The position numbers and the translations under genes are program-made. The notes under the pieces were generated by a model that saw nothing but the letters and a program-made list of their open reading frames with translations, had not been told where the DNA came from and did no database searches. Positions 55,489 through 64,000 of a stretch of DNA of 64,000 bases are shown here, one piece after another. Each line of letters begins with the position of its first letter. Positions within the stretch are counted from its first letter, which is position 1. Source of the DNA: Streptococcus macedonicus ACA-DC 198 (lineage in GTDB: Bacteria; Bacillota; Bacilli; Lactobacillales; Streptococcaceae); the NCBI GenBank assembly GCA_000283635.1, contig HE613569.1:1761501-1825500 (forward strand), in the 5' to 3' direction.

Positions 55489-56022
55489 TTATTTTCCACC
55501 AAAAAGACGCGCTAGGAATCCCTTTGGAGCTGCTTCTTCTTGAATTTTTTCTTCTGACTTCGTTTGAATTTCTTCGACTTCAGCCTTAGCTTCATTAAGT
55601 TCAAGCTGAAGGCGCTTTGTGTCTTCCATGGCTGCAAGCGTCAATTGTTGTTGCTGATCAAGCTGCTTGTCTTTTTCACTAATTTGCACATCTTTAACAC
55701 GAAGCTGTTCATCTTTTGAAGCAAGCTGTTTATCCTTAGCTTTGAGTTGCTCATACAAACGTGTAATTTCAGTATTTTTTTCGTCCACTAAAATTTCTAA
55801 AAGTTCGCGTTGTTTTGTTTCTTCATCAATTGGCTCATCTTCAAAAATGGTTGTTTTGTAGATTTCTTCCAATTTAATCAAGCCACTTCGGTTGACAACG
55901 GTAACTCCCTTTTCATTTTTATCGACATCTTCTTCTGGCAGACTCTTGACACGATTGTTAACCGCTTGGCGGCTAACTCCTAGAATCTCAGCCAGCTCGC
56001 TAACTGTTTTCTCAATTGCCAT
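55489..56022 (-). CDS. rocS: Chromosome segregation regulator RocS (DUF536)
   Basis: RocS of pneumococcus binds DNA and the membrane and helps couple segregation to division and capsule. The 177-residue protein has the helix-turn-helix VSELAEILGVSRQAVNNRVKSLP, then a long coiled coil with the repeats KDKQLASKDEQLRVKDVQISEKDKQLDQQQQ. A short amphipathic tail GFLARLFGGK acts as the membrane anchor. The start MAIEK has AGAGGA upstream. Confidence 0.9.
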   Translation of the reverse strand: MAIEKTVSELAEILGVSRQAVNNRVKSLPEEDVDKNEKGVTVVNRSGLIKLEEIYKTTIFEDEPIDEETKQRELLEILVDEKNTEITRLYEQLKAKDKQLASKDEQLRVKDVQISEKDKQLDQQQQLTLAAMEDTKRLQLELNEAKAEVEEIQTKSEEKIQEEAAPKGFLARLFGGK

Positions 56023-56078
56023 AATATCCTCTTTTACGTTGAAATTTCTTATGAAAAGGATAACATAACAGTCTATAA

Positions 56079-57416
<1,338 letters not shown>

Positions 57417-57482
57417 CAATTGTTGAGAAATCCTTTTGTGGGTTTCTTTTTTAAAAAATATTTAACTATTTAAGCTTTTCTC

Positions 57483-57530
57483 TTGCTTATTTCCTCAAAG
57501 CTGTTATAATAAATATCGTTAACCAGTTAA
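57483..57530 (+). promoter_or_regulatory. rpsN2 promoter with AdcR-type zinc operator
   Basis: TTGCTT (57483-57488), 16 bases, TATAAT (57505-57510), then TTAACCAGTTAA at 57519-57530. The last is an exact match to the streptococcal AdcR palindrome TTAACYRGTTAA, placed over the transcription start, where a zinc-loaded repressor would block. Confidence 0.88.
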
Positions 57531-57545
57531 GAAAAGGGAGACATT

Positions 57546-57815
57546 ATGGCTAAAAAATCAAAAATTGCTAGATACAACCGACAACTAAAACTCATTGAGC
57601 AATATGCCGACTTACGTCGTGAATTGAAGGCAAAAGGCGATTACGAAGCGCTTCGTAAATTGCCACGCGACTCAAATCCAAATCATTTGAAAAATCGTGA
57701 CCGCATTGACGGACGCCCACACGCATACATGCGTAAATTCGGCGTTAGCCGAATCAACTTCCGTGACCTTGCTCACAAAGGACAACTTCCTGGCGTCAAA
57801 AAAGCCAGCTGGTAA
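57546..57815 (+). CDS. rpsN2: 30S ribosomal protein S14, zinc-independent form
   Basis: The 89-residue S14 lacks the CxxC zinc ribbon of the short form and has the longer middle part ([50 protein letters not shown]). It replaces the zinc-binding S14 when zinc is scarce, which frees zinc. The exact AdcR operator before it agrees. SD GGGAG. Ends at a strong terminator. Confidence 0.95.
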   Translation: MAKKSKIARYNRQLKLIEQYADLRRELKAKGDYEALRKLPRDSNPNHLKNRDRIDGRPHAYMRKFGVSRINFRDLAHKGQLPGVKKASW

Positions 57816-57852
57816 TCCTCAAAAAAATAGAAAGACAAAAGTTTTTATCACA

Positions 57853-57883
57853 CAAAAAGCTGGGATGTCCCCAGCTTTTTTAG
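57853..57883 (+). terminator. Terminator of rpsN2
   Basis: AAAAAGCTGGG-ATGT-CCCCAGCTTTTTT. Confidence 0.9.
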
Positions 57884-57945
57884 TTAATAATAGTAAGTAT
57901 AGAAACAATTATCCACAGCTAAATGTGGAAAATTAGCAGGTAAAT

Positions 57946-58152
57946 TTGACGATTCAATTGCTTGAAAACCAAATTTTCGGTAAAAGTGCTGTTAACCAGA
58001 AAATCAAACGTGTTTATCCAACAGAAAAAGCCATGGACATTTATCCACAGCTTCACGAATATGAACAAAAGCAATCTGATTTTCTTTTATCAAACTTATC
58101 CACAGAAGAAATTGCTCAACTCAAACAATTAATGGCAAAATTAAAATATTAA
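57946..58152 (+). pseudogene. C-terminal remnant of a MarR-family regulator
   Basis: The 68 codons contain VNQKIKRVYPTEKAMDIYPQLHEYEQKQSDFLLSNLSTEEIAQLKQLMAKL, the last wing strand and dimerisation helices of MarR proteins. The DNA-binding part is missing and the only starts are TTG or GTG type. The truncation is upstream, at or before 57946. It cannot be a working regulator. Confidence 0.65.
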
Positions 58153-58467
58153 CCGTAAAATCGCCATGCTAACAATTCCTGTAATGACGGCATATAATAA
58201 ATTTTTAGATTTTAAGGCGACATAAAAAGTGGGAAGACTGGCTAGAACTTCCAAGTCCTTTACTTGTGGCAAATGACCAATTTCAACGTCAAAAAGACTT
58301 GAAAACATCAAAGCAAATAAAATGGAAACGGGCAAATATTTCAAAAAACGAATGACAATTTCGGGCAAGCCTTTATATTTTACCAAGATAAAAGGGGCAA
58401 CTCGCGGAACCCACGACACAACAAATCCTAAAAGAATGGCTACCAAAACATAACTACTAACGCTCAT
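58141..58467 (-). CDS. azlD: AzlD-type branched-chain amino acid exporter subunit
   Basis: The 108-residue protein has four hydrophobic segments and starts MSVSSYVLVAILLGFVVSWVPRVAPFILVKYKGLP, typical of AzlD. It partners AzlC for export of branched-chain amino acids or analogues. It overlaps azlC by 11 bases. Full length. Confidence 0.9.
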   Translation of the reverse strand: MSVSSYVLVAILLGFVVSWVPRVAPFILVKYKGLPEIVIRFLKYLPVSILFALMFSSLFDVEIGHLPQVKDLEVLASLPTFYVALKSKNLLYAVITGIVSMAILRLIF

Positions 58468-59152
58468 CCAACATTACCCCCACACTACAACCAATTAACG
58501 TTGATACTAAAACCGCTAAGGCACTTGATAGAAAAACAGCACAGACTAAAAAACTAATAGCCACAGCTGCTAGTACAAGCAATAGTTTTTTAATGCCTTC
58601 ACTCAACATCGCATCAAATTGAAAGACAAGTAAACCAATAAACATACCAATCAGAGCAAAATCAAGCCCAAAACTTTCTGGATTTGGGATAATACCTCCT
58701 AGGAGTGTCCCTACAATTGTGGATAAAACCCATGCTGCATAACTCAGTACATTATTACCATGCATCCAGCTAGCTGCAATTGATTTATTGTGAACATTTT
58801 CTCCCAACAAAACACCATAACTTTCATCTGTAATTAGGCTAGCTATCCCAATGTTATTGAGGAAGCTTGTTTTGGTAAAAATAGTTGTTGCATGCAAACT
58901 CATCAACATATTACGCAAATTAACTAAAAAAACGGTCAACGTTACTGAAGCTAAATCAGCATGAGCAAGCAACATGGCACACATGGCAAATTGAGCTGAA
59001 CCACCATAGACCAAAAGACTCATCAAGCCAACTTCTAAAGCTGATAATCCTGAAGCAGACGCCACAATTCCAAAAGCTAATCCAATCGAAATATAACCCA
59101 AAGCCGTTGGAAGCGCAGCTTGAAGTCCCGCTTTAAACCCTTTTTCCTGCAT
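58457..59152 (-). CDS. azlC: AzlC-type branched-chain amino acid exporter
   Basis: The 231-residue membrane protein begins MQEKGFKAGLQAALPTALGYISIGLAFGIVASASGLS and has the AzlC blocks YGGSAQFAMCAML and NLRNMLMSLHA. It is the main transport subunit, coupled to AzlD. No SD of note was found; the gap to tsaD is about 90 bases. Confidence 0.92.
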   Translation of the reverse strand: MQEKGFKAGLQAALPTALGYISIGLAFGIVASASGLSALEVGLMSLLVYGGSAQFAMCAMLLAHADLASVTLTVFLVNLRNMLMSLHATTIFTKTSFLNNIGIASLITDESYGVLLGENVHNKSIAASWMHGNNVLSYAAWVLSTIVGTLLGGIIPNPESFGLDFALIGMFIGLLVFQFDAMLSEGIKKLLLVLAAVAISFLVCAVFLSSALAVLVSTLIGCSVGVMLDER

Positions 59153-59245
59153 ACAAACTCCCTAAATATTAAATAAGCAGAGAACTCATATAAAGTCTCT
59201 GCAGCCACTCGTTGTTCAAATAATTTTTCTATTATCTTCATCTTT

Positions 59246-60256
59246 CTAATCCAAACTATCAAAAACTAAACTTGGTTTAGCATTTAAGTCTAAGTCAGCA
59301 AAGTGCCCTTTATCGTATTCAATCGCTGCTGCTAACGAAATCATGCCGGCATTATCGCCACAAAGACGTAATGGCGGAATGACAACTTCTGCTTCTGTAA
59401 TTTCATCTGCCAAACGTTCACGCAAGCCTTGATTAGCAGCCACACCACCAGCTACAACGAGTGTTTTGACAGGATATTTTTCCAAAGCTTTTTTTGTTTT
59501 CGCCATCAAAACATCCAAAATGGCAGCTTGAAATGATGCTGATAAATTTTCTTTTGAGAGTGTTTCACCTTTTTGCGCAGCATTATGGTGTAAATTAATA
59601 AAAGCTGATTTCAAACCTGAAAATGAAAATTCGAGGTTATCTTCTTTAATCATGGCACGCGGAAAATCATAAATATCCTTTCCTTGATGTGCCAATTGGT
59701 CAATTTCACGTCCAGCAGGATAAGTCAACCCCATAACACGACCAACCTTGTCATATGCTTCACCAACAGCGTCATCACGCGTTTCACCGATAATTTTATA
59801 ATCACCAGGTTCAGACACATAAACCAATTCTGTGTGTGCACCAGAAACCAATAATGCCATTAATGGATAAGTTAATTCTTTGACTTGACGAGCTGCCATC
59901 AAGTGCCCAGACATATGATTAACAGGAATCAATGGCAAATGGTTCGCCCAAGCAAAAGCTTTAGCAGCAGCCATCCCCACTAAAAGTGCTCCAACCAAGC
60001 CAGGACCGTAAGTTACAGCAACCGCATCAAGGTCACTCGCTTCAATTCCTGCCGCATCCAAAGCATCTTTGAAACACATTGTAATCACTTCGACATGGTG
60101 ACGACTAGCAACCTCTGGCACCACGCCACCAAAACGCTTGTGACTTTCAATTTGACTAGCAATAATATTGCTCAAAATCTCGCTTTCATTTTTTAAAACG
60201 GCAACACTTGTTTCATCACAAGAGCTCTCCACAGCTAAAATATATCTATCGTTCAT
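59246..60256 (-). CDS. tsaD: tRNA threonylcarbamoyl transferase TsaD
   Basis: TsaD puts threonylcarbamoyl on A37 of ANN-decoding tRNAs together with TsaB and TsaE. The 336-residue protein has the metal-binding HMSGH motif ([12 protein letters not shown]), [11 protein letters not shown] near the start, and [13 protein letters not shown]. Full length. It is the last of tsaB-rimI-tsaD. Confidence 0.96.
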   Translation of the reverse strand: MNDRYILAVESSCDETSVAVLKNESEILSNIIASQIESHKRFGGVVPEVASRHHVEVITMCFKDALDAAGIEASDLDAVAVTYGPGLVGALLVGMAAAKAFAWANHLPLIPVNHMSGHLMAARQVKELTYPLMALLVSGAHTELVYVSEPGDYKIIGETRDDAVGEAYDKVGRVMGLTYPAGREIDQLAHQGKDIYDFPRAMIKEDNLEFSFSGLKSAFINLHHNAAQKGETLSKENLSASFQAAILDVLMAKTKKALEKYPVKTLVVAGGVAANQGLRERLADEITEAEVVIPPLRLCGDNAGMISLAAAIEYDKGHFADLDLNAKPSLVFDSLD

Positions 60257-60265
60257 TTATCTTTT

Positions 60266-60688
60266 CTACCTCTCATTACCTTCACGCTTCATGATAATCG
60301 CATCCTCAATTGGATTATGGTAATATCGCTTACGCTCACCAATCACCTTAAATCCAAATTTTTGGTACAAAACTTGTGAAGAAGTATTTGATGCTCTCAC
60401 TTCCAAGAAAATTGGAAAGTCAATCTGGTCTAAATTAGTCAATAACTGACTGCCTAAACCACAACCTTGATAAGCTTTCTTAACCGCAATATTTGTGATT
60501 TCTATTTCGCCAAAAAGTTGCTGAATTGCCAGAAAACCAACCATTTCCTTGTCTTTCTCCACAAAAAAATAATCCACACTATCCTGCTGCATATCTGCTA
60601 AAATTTGCTTTTTTGTCCATGGTGACACTTCATAGACATCAGACAAAATAGCATAAACAGCAGTCACTTTTTCTGATAAATCTTTCAT
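60266..60688 (-). CDS. rimI: Ribosomal protein S18 alanine N-acetyltransferase-like GNAT
   Basis: The roughly 140-residue protein starts MKDLSEKVTAVYAILSDVYEVSPWTKKQILADM one base after the tsaB stop (an ATG at 60706 is also possible). The acetyl-CoA site is ITNIAVKKAYQGCGLGSQLL, and VLYQKFGFKVIGERKRYYHNPIEDAIIMKRE is the RimI ending. It sits between tsaB and tsaD as in most Firmicutes. The S18 target is encoded at 4784 in this window. Confidence 0.9.
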   Translation of the reverse strand: MKDLSEKVTAVYAILSDVYEVSPWTKKQILADMQQDSVDYFFVEKDKEMVGFLAIQQLFGEIEITNIAVKKAYQGCGLGSQLLTNLDQIDFPIFLEVRASNTSSQVLYQKFGFKVIGERKRYYHNPIEDAIIMKREGNER

Positions 60689-60689
60689 G

Positions 60690-61379
60690 TTAGATACGTT
60701 TGACATAATCTGCAGTTGAATCTTCTTTATGCGTTTTAAGCCAGTTTTCCTCTGCTTCCACACGTTTAAGATAATTTGGTACAAAACTGTCAACATCAGC
60801 TGGTTCAAGACTTTGACCATATTTTCCAATAGCATAAGCTGATGGCAAAACAGGTGAAATAACAGCTTGTGGTAGAGCTTCTTCAATCTGGTCGCTGAAA
60901 TTATCCACTTCACCAACAAATATAACCTTAGCTTCAGCCTTAACGGCTTCTAAAACAGCTGTAAAACTCATGTGTTGGTCTGCTTTAACAGGCTGACCAT
61001 TTTTATAAAAACCAGCATAAACATTATTACGACGGGCATCCATGATAGGAACAACCAAGCCATCAAAATCAGCTGCCGCAGCAAGTGCATACAAACTTGA
61101 CACCCCTACTAACTCAATATTTAACGTATATGCCAACGTTTTAGCTGTCGCAACCGCCACGCGCAAACCAGTATAAGACCCTGGACCTTGCGCTACAACA
61201 ATTCTATCTAAATCACTTGGTTGCAAATCCACAGATGTCATCAAAAAATCAATCGCAGGCATTAATGTTATACTGTGATTTTTTTTAATATTGATCGTTA
61301 CATCAGCTAACAAATTCTTGTCATCTAAAATGGCAACAGACAAAGCCTTACTTGAAGTATCAAAGGCTAAAACTTTCAT
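60690..61379 (-). CDS. tsaB: tRNA threonylcarbamoylation protein TsaB
   Basis: The 229-residue protein is an inactive TsaD-like partner. It begins MKVLAFDTSSKALSVAILDDKNLLADV and has IVVAQGPGSYTGLRVAVATAKTLAYTL. GGGGGAAT precedes the ATG. Its -10 (minus strand, 61400-61405) overlaps the divergent promoter of rpoY. Confidence 0.94.
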   Translation of the reverse strand: MKVLAFDTSSKALSVAILDDKNLLADVTINIKKNHSITLMPAIDFLMTSVDLQPSDLDRIVVAQGPGSYTGLRVAVATAKTLAYTLNIELVGVSSLYALAAAADFDGLVVPIMDARRNNVYAGFYKNGQPVKADQHMSFTAVLEAVKAEAKVIFVGEVDNFSDQIEEALPQAVISPVLPSAYAIGKYGQSLEPADVDSFVPNYLKRVEAEENWLKTHKEDSTADYVKRI

Positions 61380-61417
61380 AATTTAAATTCCCCCACTTGA
61401 TTATACCTCTTATTTTA

Positions 61418-61426
61418 TGATATAAT
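61418..61426 (+). promoter_or_regulatory. rpoY-rnjA promoter, extended -10
   Basis: TGA-TATAAT with a leader of about 130 bases before rpoY. The leader has a short stem (GGC...GCC around 61511-61534) of unknown meaning. Confidence 0.5.
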
Positions 61427-61559
61427 TTTAATAATTGCAACGAATCAAGGTTAAATCAATTACTCGGAAAAATTTCATAGATGTTTGTCAAGTAGATGTA
61501 AAGCTATTTGGCAGGTTTTTTGTAGTTTGATTAGCCACAGGTATAAAGAAAGGAAAACT

Positions 61560-61790
61560 ATGATTTATAAAGTTTTTTACCAAGAAACAAAAGAACGTAA
61601 CCCACGCCGTGAGCAAACTAAGGTGCTCTACTTAGACATTGATGCCACAACTGAACTCGAAGGACGCATCAAAACACGCAAACTCGTTGAAGAAAAAACA
61701 CCTTACAACATTGAATTTATTGAACTTCTATCAGATAAACACCTAGCTTACGAAAAAGAAACAGGTGTCTTTAAATTAACGGAGTTATAA
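61560..61790 (+). CDS. rpoY: RNA polymerase epsilon subunit RpoY
   Basis: The 76-residue protein starts [37 protein letters not shown]. The frame is open 75 bases further up, but GAAAGGA lies just before this ATG. RpoY is a small accessory subunit of Firmicutes RNA polymerase. It ends one base before rnjA, the usual pair. Confidence 0.94.
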   Translation: MIYKVFYQETKERNPRREQTKVLYLDIDATTELEGRIKTRKLVEEKTPYNIEFIELLSDKHLAYEKETGVFKLTEL

Positions 61791-61791
61791 C

Positions 61792-63474
61792 ATGTCACAA
61801 ATCAATTTAAAACCCGAAGAAGTTGGGGTTTACGCAATTGGTGGTCTTGGAGAAATCGGAAAAAATACTTACGGTATTGAGTACAAAGATGAAATTATCA
61901 TCGTTGATGCTGGTATCAAATTTCCTGAAGATGATCTTCTCGGAATTGATTATGTCATTCCAGATTATTCTTATATCGTTGAAAATATTGACCGTATCAA
62001 AGGGCTCGTTATTACCCACGGTCATGAGGACCACATTGGTGGAATCCCATTTCTCTTAAAACAAGCTAATATCCCAATCTACGCTGGACCATTAGCCCTT
62101 GCACTTATCAAAGGAAAATTGGAAGAACACGGACTTCTCCGTGATGCTAAACTCTATGAAATTAATGCTAACACAGAATTAACATTTAAAAACCTTAGCG
62201 TTACTTTCTTCCGCACAACCCACTCAATTCCAGAACCTCTTGGAATCGTTATCCATACACCACAAGGTAAAATTGTCTGCACAGGGGACTTCAAATTTGA
62301 CTGGACACCAGTTGGTGAGCCAGCAGATATCCACCGCATGGCTGCCCTTGGTGAAGATGGTGTTCTCTGTTTATTATCAGACTCAACCAACGCTGAAATT
62401 CCAACCTTTACAAATTCAGAAAAAGTCGTTGGACAATCTATCATGAAGATTATTGAGGGCATTCATGGACGTATTATTTTCGCGTCATTTGCTTCAAATA
62501 TCTTCCGTCTCCAACAAGCTGCCGAAGCTGCCGTTAAAACAGGACGTAAAATCGTTGTTTTCGGACGTTCTATGGAAAAAGCCATTGTCAACGGTATCGA
62601 ACTTGGTTATATCAAAGTTCCAAAAGGAACATTTATCGAACCAAGCGAACTCAAAGACTATCATGCTAGTGAAATCTTAATCATGTGTACAGGTAGTCAA
62701 GGGGAACCAATGGCTGCGCTAGCACGCATTGCCAATGGTACACACCGCCAAGTTACACTACAACCTGGTGATACAGTTATCTTCTCATCTAGCCCAATTC
62801 CTGGTAACACAACAAGTGTTAATAAACTGATTAATACTATCCAAGAAGCTGGTGTTGAAGTTATCCACGGTAAAGTCAACAATATCCACACATCTGGTCA
62901 TGGTGGTCAACAAGAGCAAAAACTCATGCTCCGCTTGATGAAACCAAAATACTTCATGCCAGTTCATGGTGAATACCGTATGTTGAAGATTCATGCTGGT
63001 TTAGCAATGGACACAGGTGTTCCAAAAGATAATATCTTTATCATGGAAAACGGTGATGTCCTAGCTCTTACAGCTAATTCAGCTCGTCGTGCTGGACACT
63101 TCAATGCTCAAGACATTTATGTTGATGGTAATGGTATTGGAGACATTGGTGCTGCTGTGCTGCGCGACCGTCACGATTTATCAGAAGACGGTGTCGTTCT
63201 TGCTGTCGCAACTGTCGATTTTGACACACAAATGATTTTAGCAGGTCCTGACATTCTCAGCCGTGGATTTATCTACATGCGCGAATCAGGCGACCTCATC
63301 CGTGAAAGTCAACGTATTCTTTTCAACGCGATTCGCATTGCCTTGAAAAACAAGGACGCAAGCATTCAATCTGTTAACGGTGCTATCGTTAACGCACTTC
63401 GTCCATTCTTGTACGAAAAAACAGAACGTGAACCAATCATTATCCCAATGATTCTCACACCAGATGAAAAATAG
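61792..63474 (+). CDS. rnjA: Ribonuclease J1
   Basis: RNase J1 has 5'-3' exo- and endonuclease activity and drives mRNA decay and rRNA maturation. The 560-residue protein has the beta-lactamase motif [14 protein letters not shown], the beta-CASP region with [30 protein letters not shown] and [12 protein letters not shown]. Full length. It forms an operon with rpoY. Confidence 0.96.
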   Translation: MSQINLKPEEVGVYAIGGLGEIGKNTYGIEYKDEIIIVDAGIKFPEDDLLGIDYVIPDYSYIVENIDRIKGLVITHGHEDHIGGIPFLLKQANIPIYAGPLALALIKGKLEEHGLLRDAKLYEINANTELTFKNLSVTFFRTTHSIPEPLGIVIHTPQGKIVCTGDFKFDWTPVGEPADIHRMAALGEDGVLCLLSDSTNAEIPTFTNSEKVVGQSIMKIIEGIHGRIIFASFASNIFRLQQAAEAAVKTGRKIVVFGRSMEKAIVNGIELGYIKVPKGTFIEPSELKDYHASEILIMCTGSQGEPMAALARIANGTHRQVTLQPGDTVIFSSSPIPGNTTSVNKLINTIQEAGVEVIHGKVNNIHTSGHGGQQEQKLMLRLMKPKYFMPVHGEYRMLKIHAGLAMDTGVPKDNIFIMENGDVLALTANSARRAGHFNAQDIYVDGNGIGDIGAAVLRDRHDLSEDGVVLAVATVDFDTQMILAGPDILSRGFIYMRESGDLIRESQRILFNAIRIALKNKDASIQSVNGAIVNALRPFLYEKTEREPIIIPMILTPDEK

Positions 63475-63481
63475 AATTAAC

Positions 63482-63513
63482 GAAGCTGAGACAAAAGTGC
63501 TCAGCTTCTTTGT
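63482..63513 (+). terminator. Terminator of rpoY-rnjA
   Basis: GAAGCTGAG-ACAAAAGT-GCTCAGCTTC then TTTG. The inner stem and loop are identical to those of the terminator at 39071-39111. Confidence 0.85.
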
Positions 63514-63689
63514 TTACGAATGATAAATGACAAAACGCAGAAATCGGGAACAAATCAGTTTAGGTCAGTAGCTGAAAACTAAGACTAGCTAAAAAATCAA
63601 ATCTCTTTGAAGTTACCGATTTGCTTTTGAATTTTTAAGTCCATGAATAAAGTCACATTTTCCTCTTTTCCACAACTTATCCACAAAAA

Positions 63690-63721
63690 TAAAGCAGCTT
63701 GATTTTTCAAACTGCTTTTTC
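63690..63721 (-). terminator. Terminator of the CHAP-domain gene
   Basis: AAAGCAG-TTTGAAAAATCAAG-CTGCTTT then ATTTTTG on the minus strand. The 180 bases from 63514 to here hold no gene. Confidence 0.8.
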
Positions 63722-63738
63722 TATGCTTTAAATTGATA

Positions 63739-64000
63739 TCAATAAGTCGTTGGATAAATGTAGCTAACTGTGCCTGCTGTTTGGCTATTTGTTGGGTCAA
63801 ACCAGCCACGGTAATTATCAATCCATTGTTTATCACCGTAGTTTGATTCTAGCACTTGAATTTCACCGCTGACACTAACAGCTGTTACATACGCTACGTG
63901 TCCGTAACTGTCAGGGTCAGTCCAACAAATAATCGCTCCAACCTCTGCTTGCGTTCCGACAGTATATCCTTGCAAGGCAGCATTAGCAGCCCAATCACCA
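63739..64000 (-). CDS. CHAP-domain secreted protein, C-terminal part (runs off the window)
   Basis: The frame reads in from beyond base 64000: GDWAANAALQGYTVGTQAEVGAIICWTDPDSYGHVAYVTAVSVSGEIQVLESNYGDKQ and ends SYIYPTTY. GHVAYV holds the catalytic His of the CHAP fold, and ESNYG the third active-site region; the Cys lies outside. The short CHAP end resembles PcsB/SagA-type peptidoglycan hydrolases of streptococci, needed in cell separation, but the rest is needed to be sure. Confidence 0.8.
   Translation of the reverse strand, partial: GDWAANAALQGYTVGTQAEVGAIICWTDPDSYGHVAYVTAVSVSGEIQVLESNYGDKQWIDNYRGWFDPTNSQTAGTVSYIYPTTY

Noticed and set aside
63597..63836. Minus-strand open frame MINNGLIITVAGLTQQIAK.
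   Set aside because: It overlaps the end of the CHAP frame and the terminator; it is a shadow.

Overview
The window is chromosomal DNA of a low-GC Gram-positive coccus of the genus Streptococcus. The genes rocS, pepX, cppA, rpoY-rnjA, the rpsF-ssb-rpsR operon and a zinc-free S14 gene under an AdcR-type operator all point there. Gene content and the many fresh pseudogenes suggest the S. bovis/S. equinus complex (gallolyticus, macedonicus, infantarius, lutetiensis type). The species call is an inference.

Layout. Bases 1-6.0 kb: 5' part of uvrA, a CorA-type metal transporter, a DUF1129 membrane protein, a decaying XRE/DUF2975/lipoprotein cluster and the S6-SSB-S18 operon. 6.0-11.6 kb: an accessory island between rpsF and mutY. 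It holds an IS3 copy, a Gtf3-like glycosyltransferase preceded by a 19-residue peptide gene, an IS6 copy fused to the tail of an integrase, an acyltransferase fragment, and a tandem array of at least six tiny genes (13-35 codons) whose peptides share the core RYKNGD. 11.7-25 kb: mutY, a broken GFA-family gene, a broken MFS carrier, a flavin reductase/flavocytochrome pair, yjdF with a probable riboswitch, an alcohol dehydrogenase under a MerR-type promoter, trxA, a PAP2 phosphatase and the NAD de novo genes (nadC open; nadA and nadB broken). 25-43.5 kb: two ISL3 copies in opposite orientation bracket mutS2-cvpA-zapA, rnhC-lepB, recD2, dinB, pflB, an acetyltransferase, DUF1269, a serine hydrolase and cppA. 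43.5-64 kb: glpF/pepX, pstSCAB-phoU-phoBR, ybaB, a MerR regulator, an exonuclease, rocS, a YhiN-type flavoprotein, rpsN2, azlCD, tsaD-rimI-tsaB, rpoY-rnjA and the end of a CHAP-domain gene.

Functional links. Fermentation and redox genes (the flavocytochrome fusion, pflB, glpF) lie near cre-like sites or other dyads. Phosphate uptake is one operon that carries its own two-component system and has two PhoP-type half-sites 11 bp apart upstream of pstS. At least nine loci carry disabling changes, most with their remains still colinear, so gene loss looks recent.

The strongest candidate for an undescribed system is the RYKNGD micro-gene array (10748-11594). It has a near-consensus promoter, a separate Shine-Dalgarno sequence before most units, a strong terminator, and core codons that vary synonymously while the peptide stays fixed. 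A second unexpected pattern is that five genes (mutY, mutS2, rnhC, a GNAT gene and the YhiN-type gene) have a -10 hexamer exactly six bases before the ATG and no Shine-Dalgarno sequence, which predicts leaderless transcripts.
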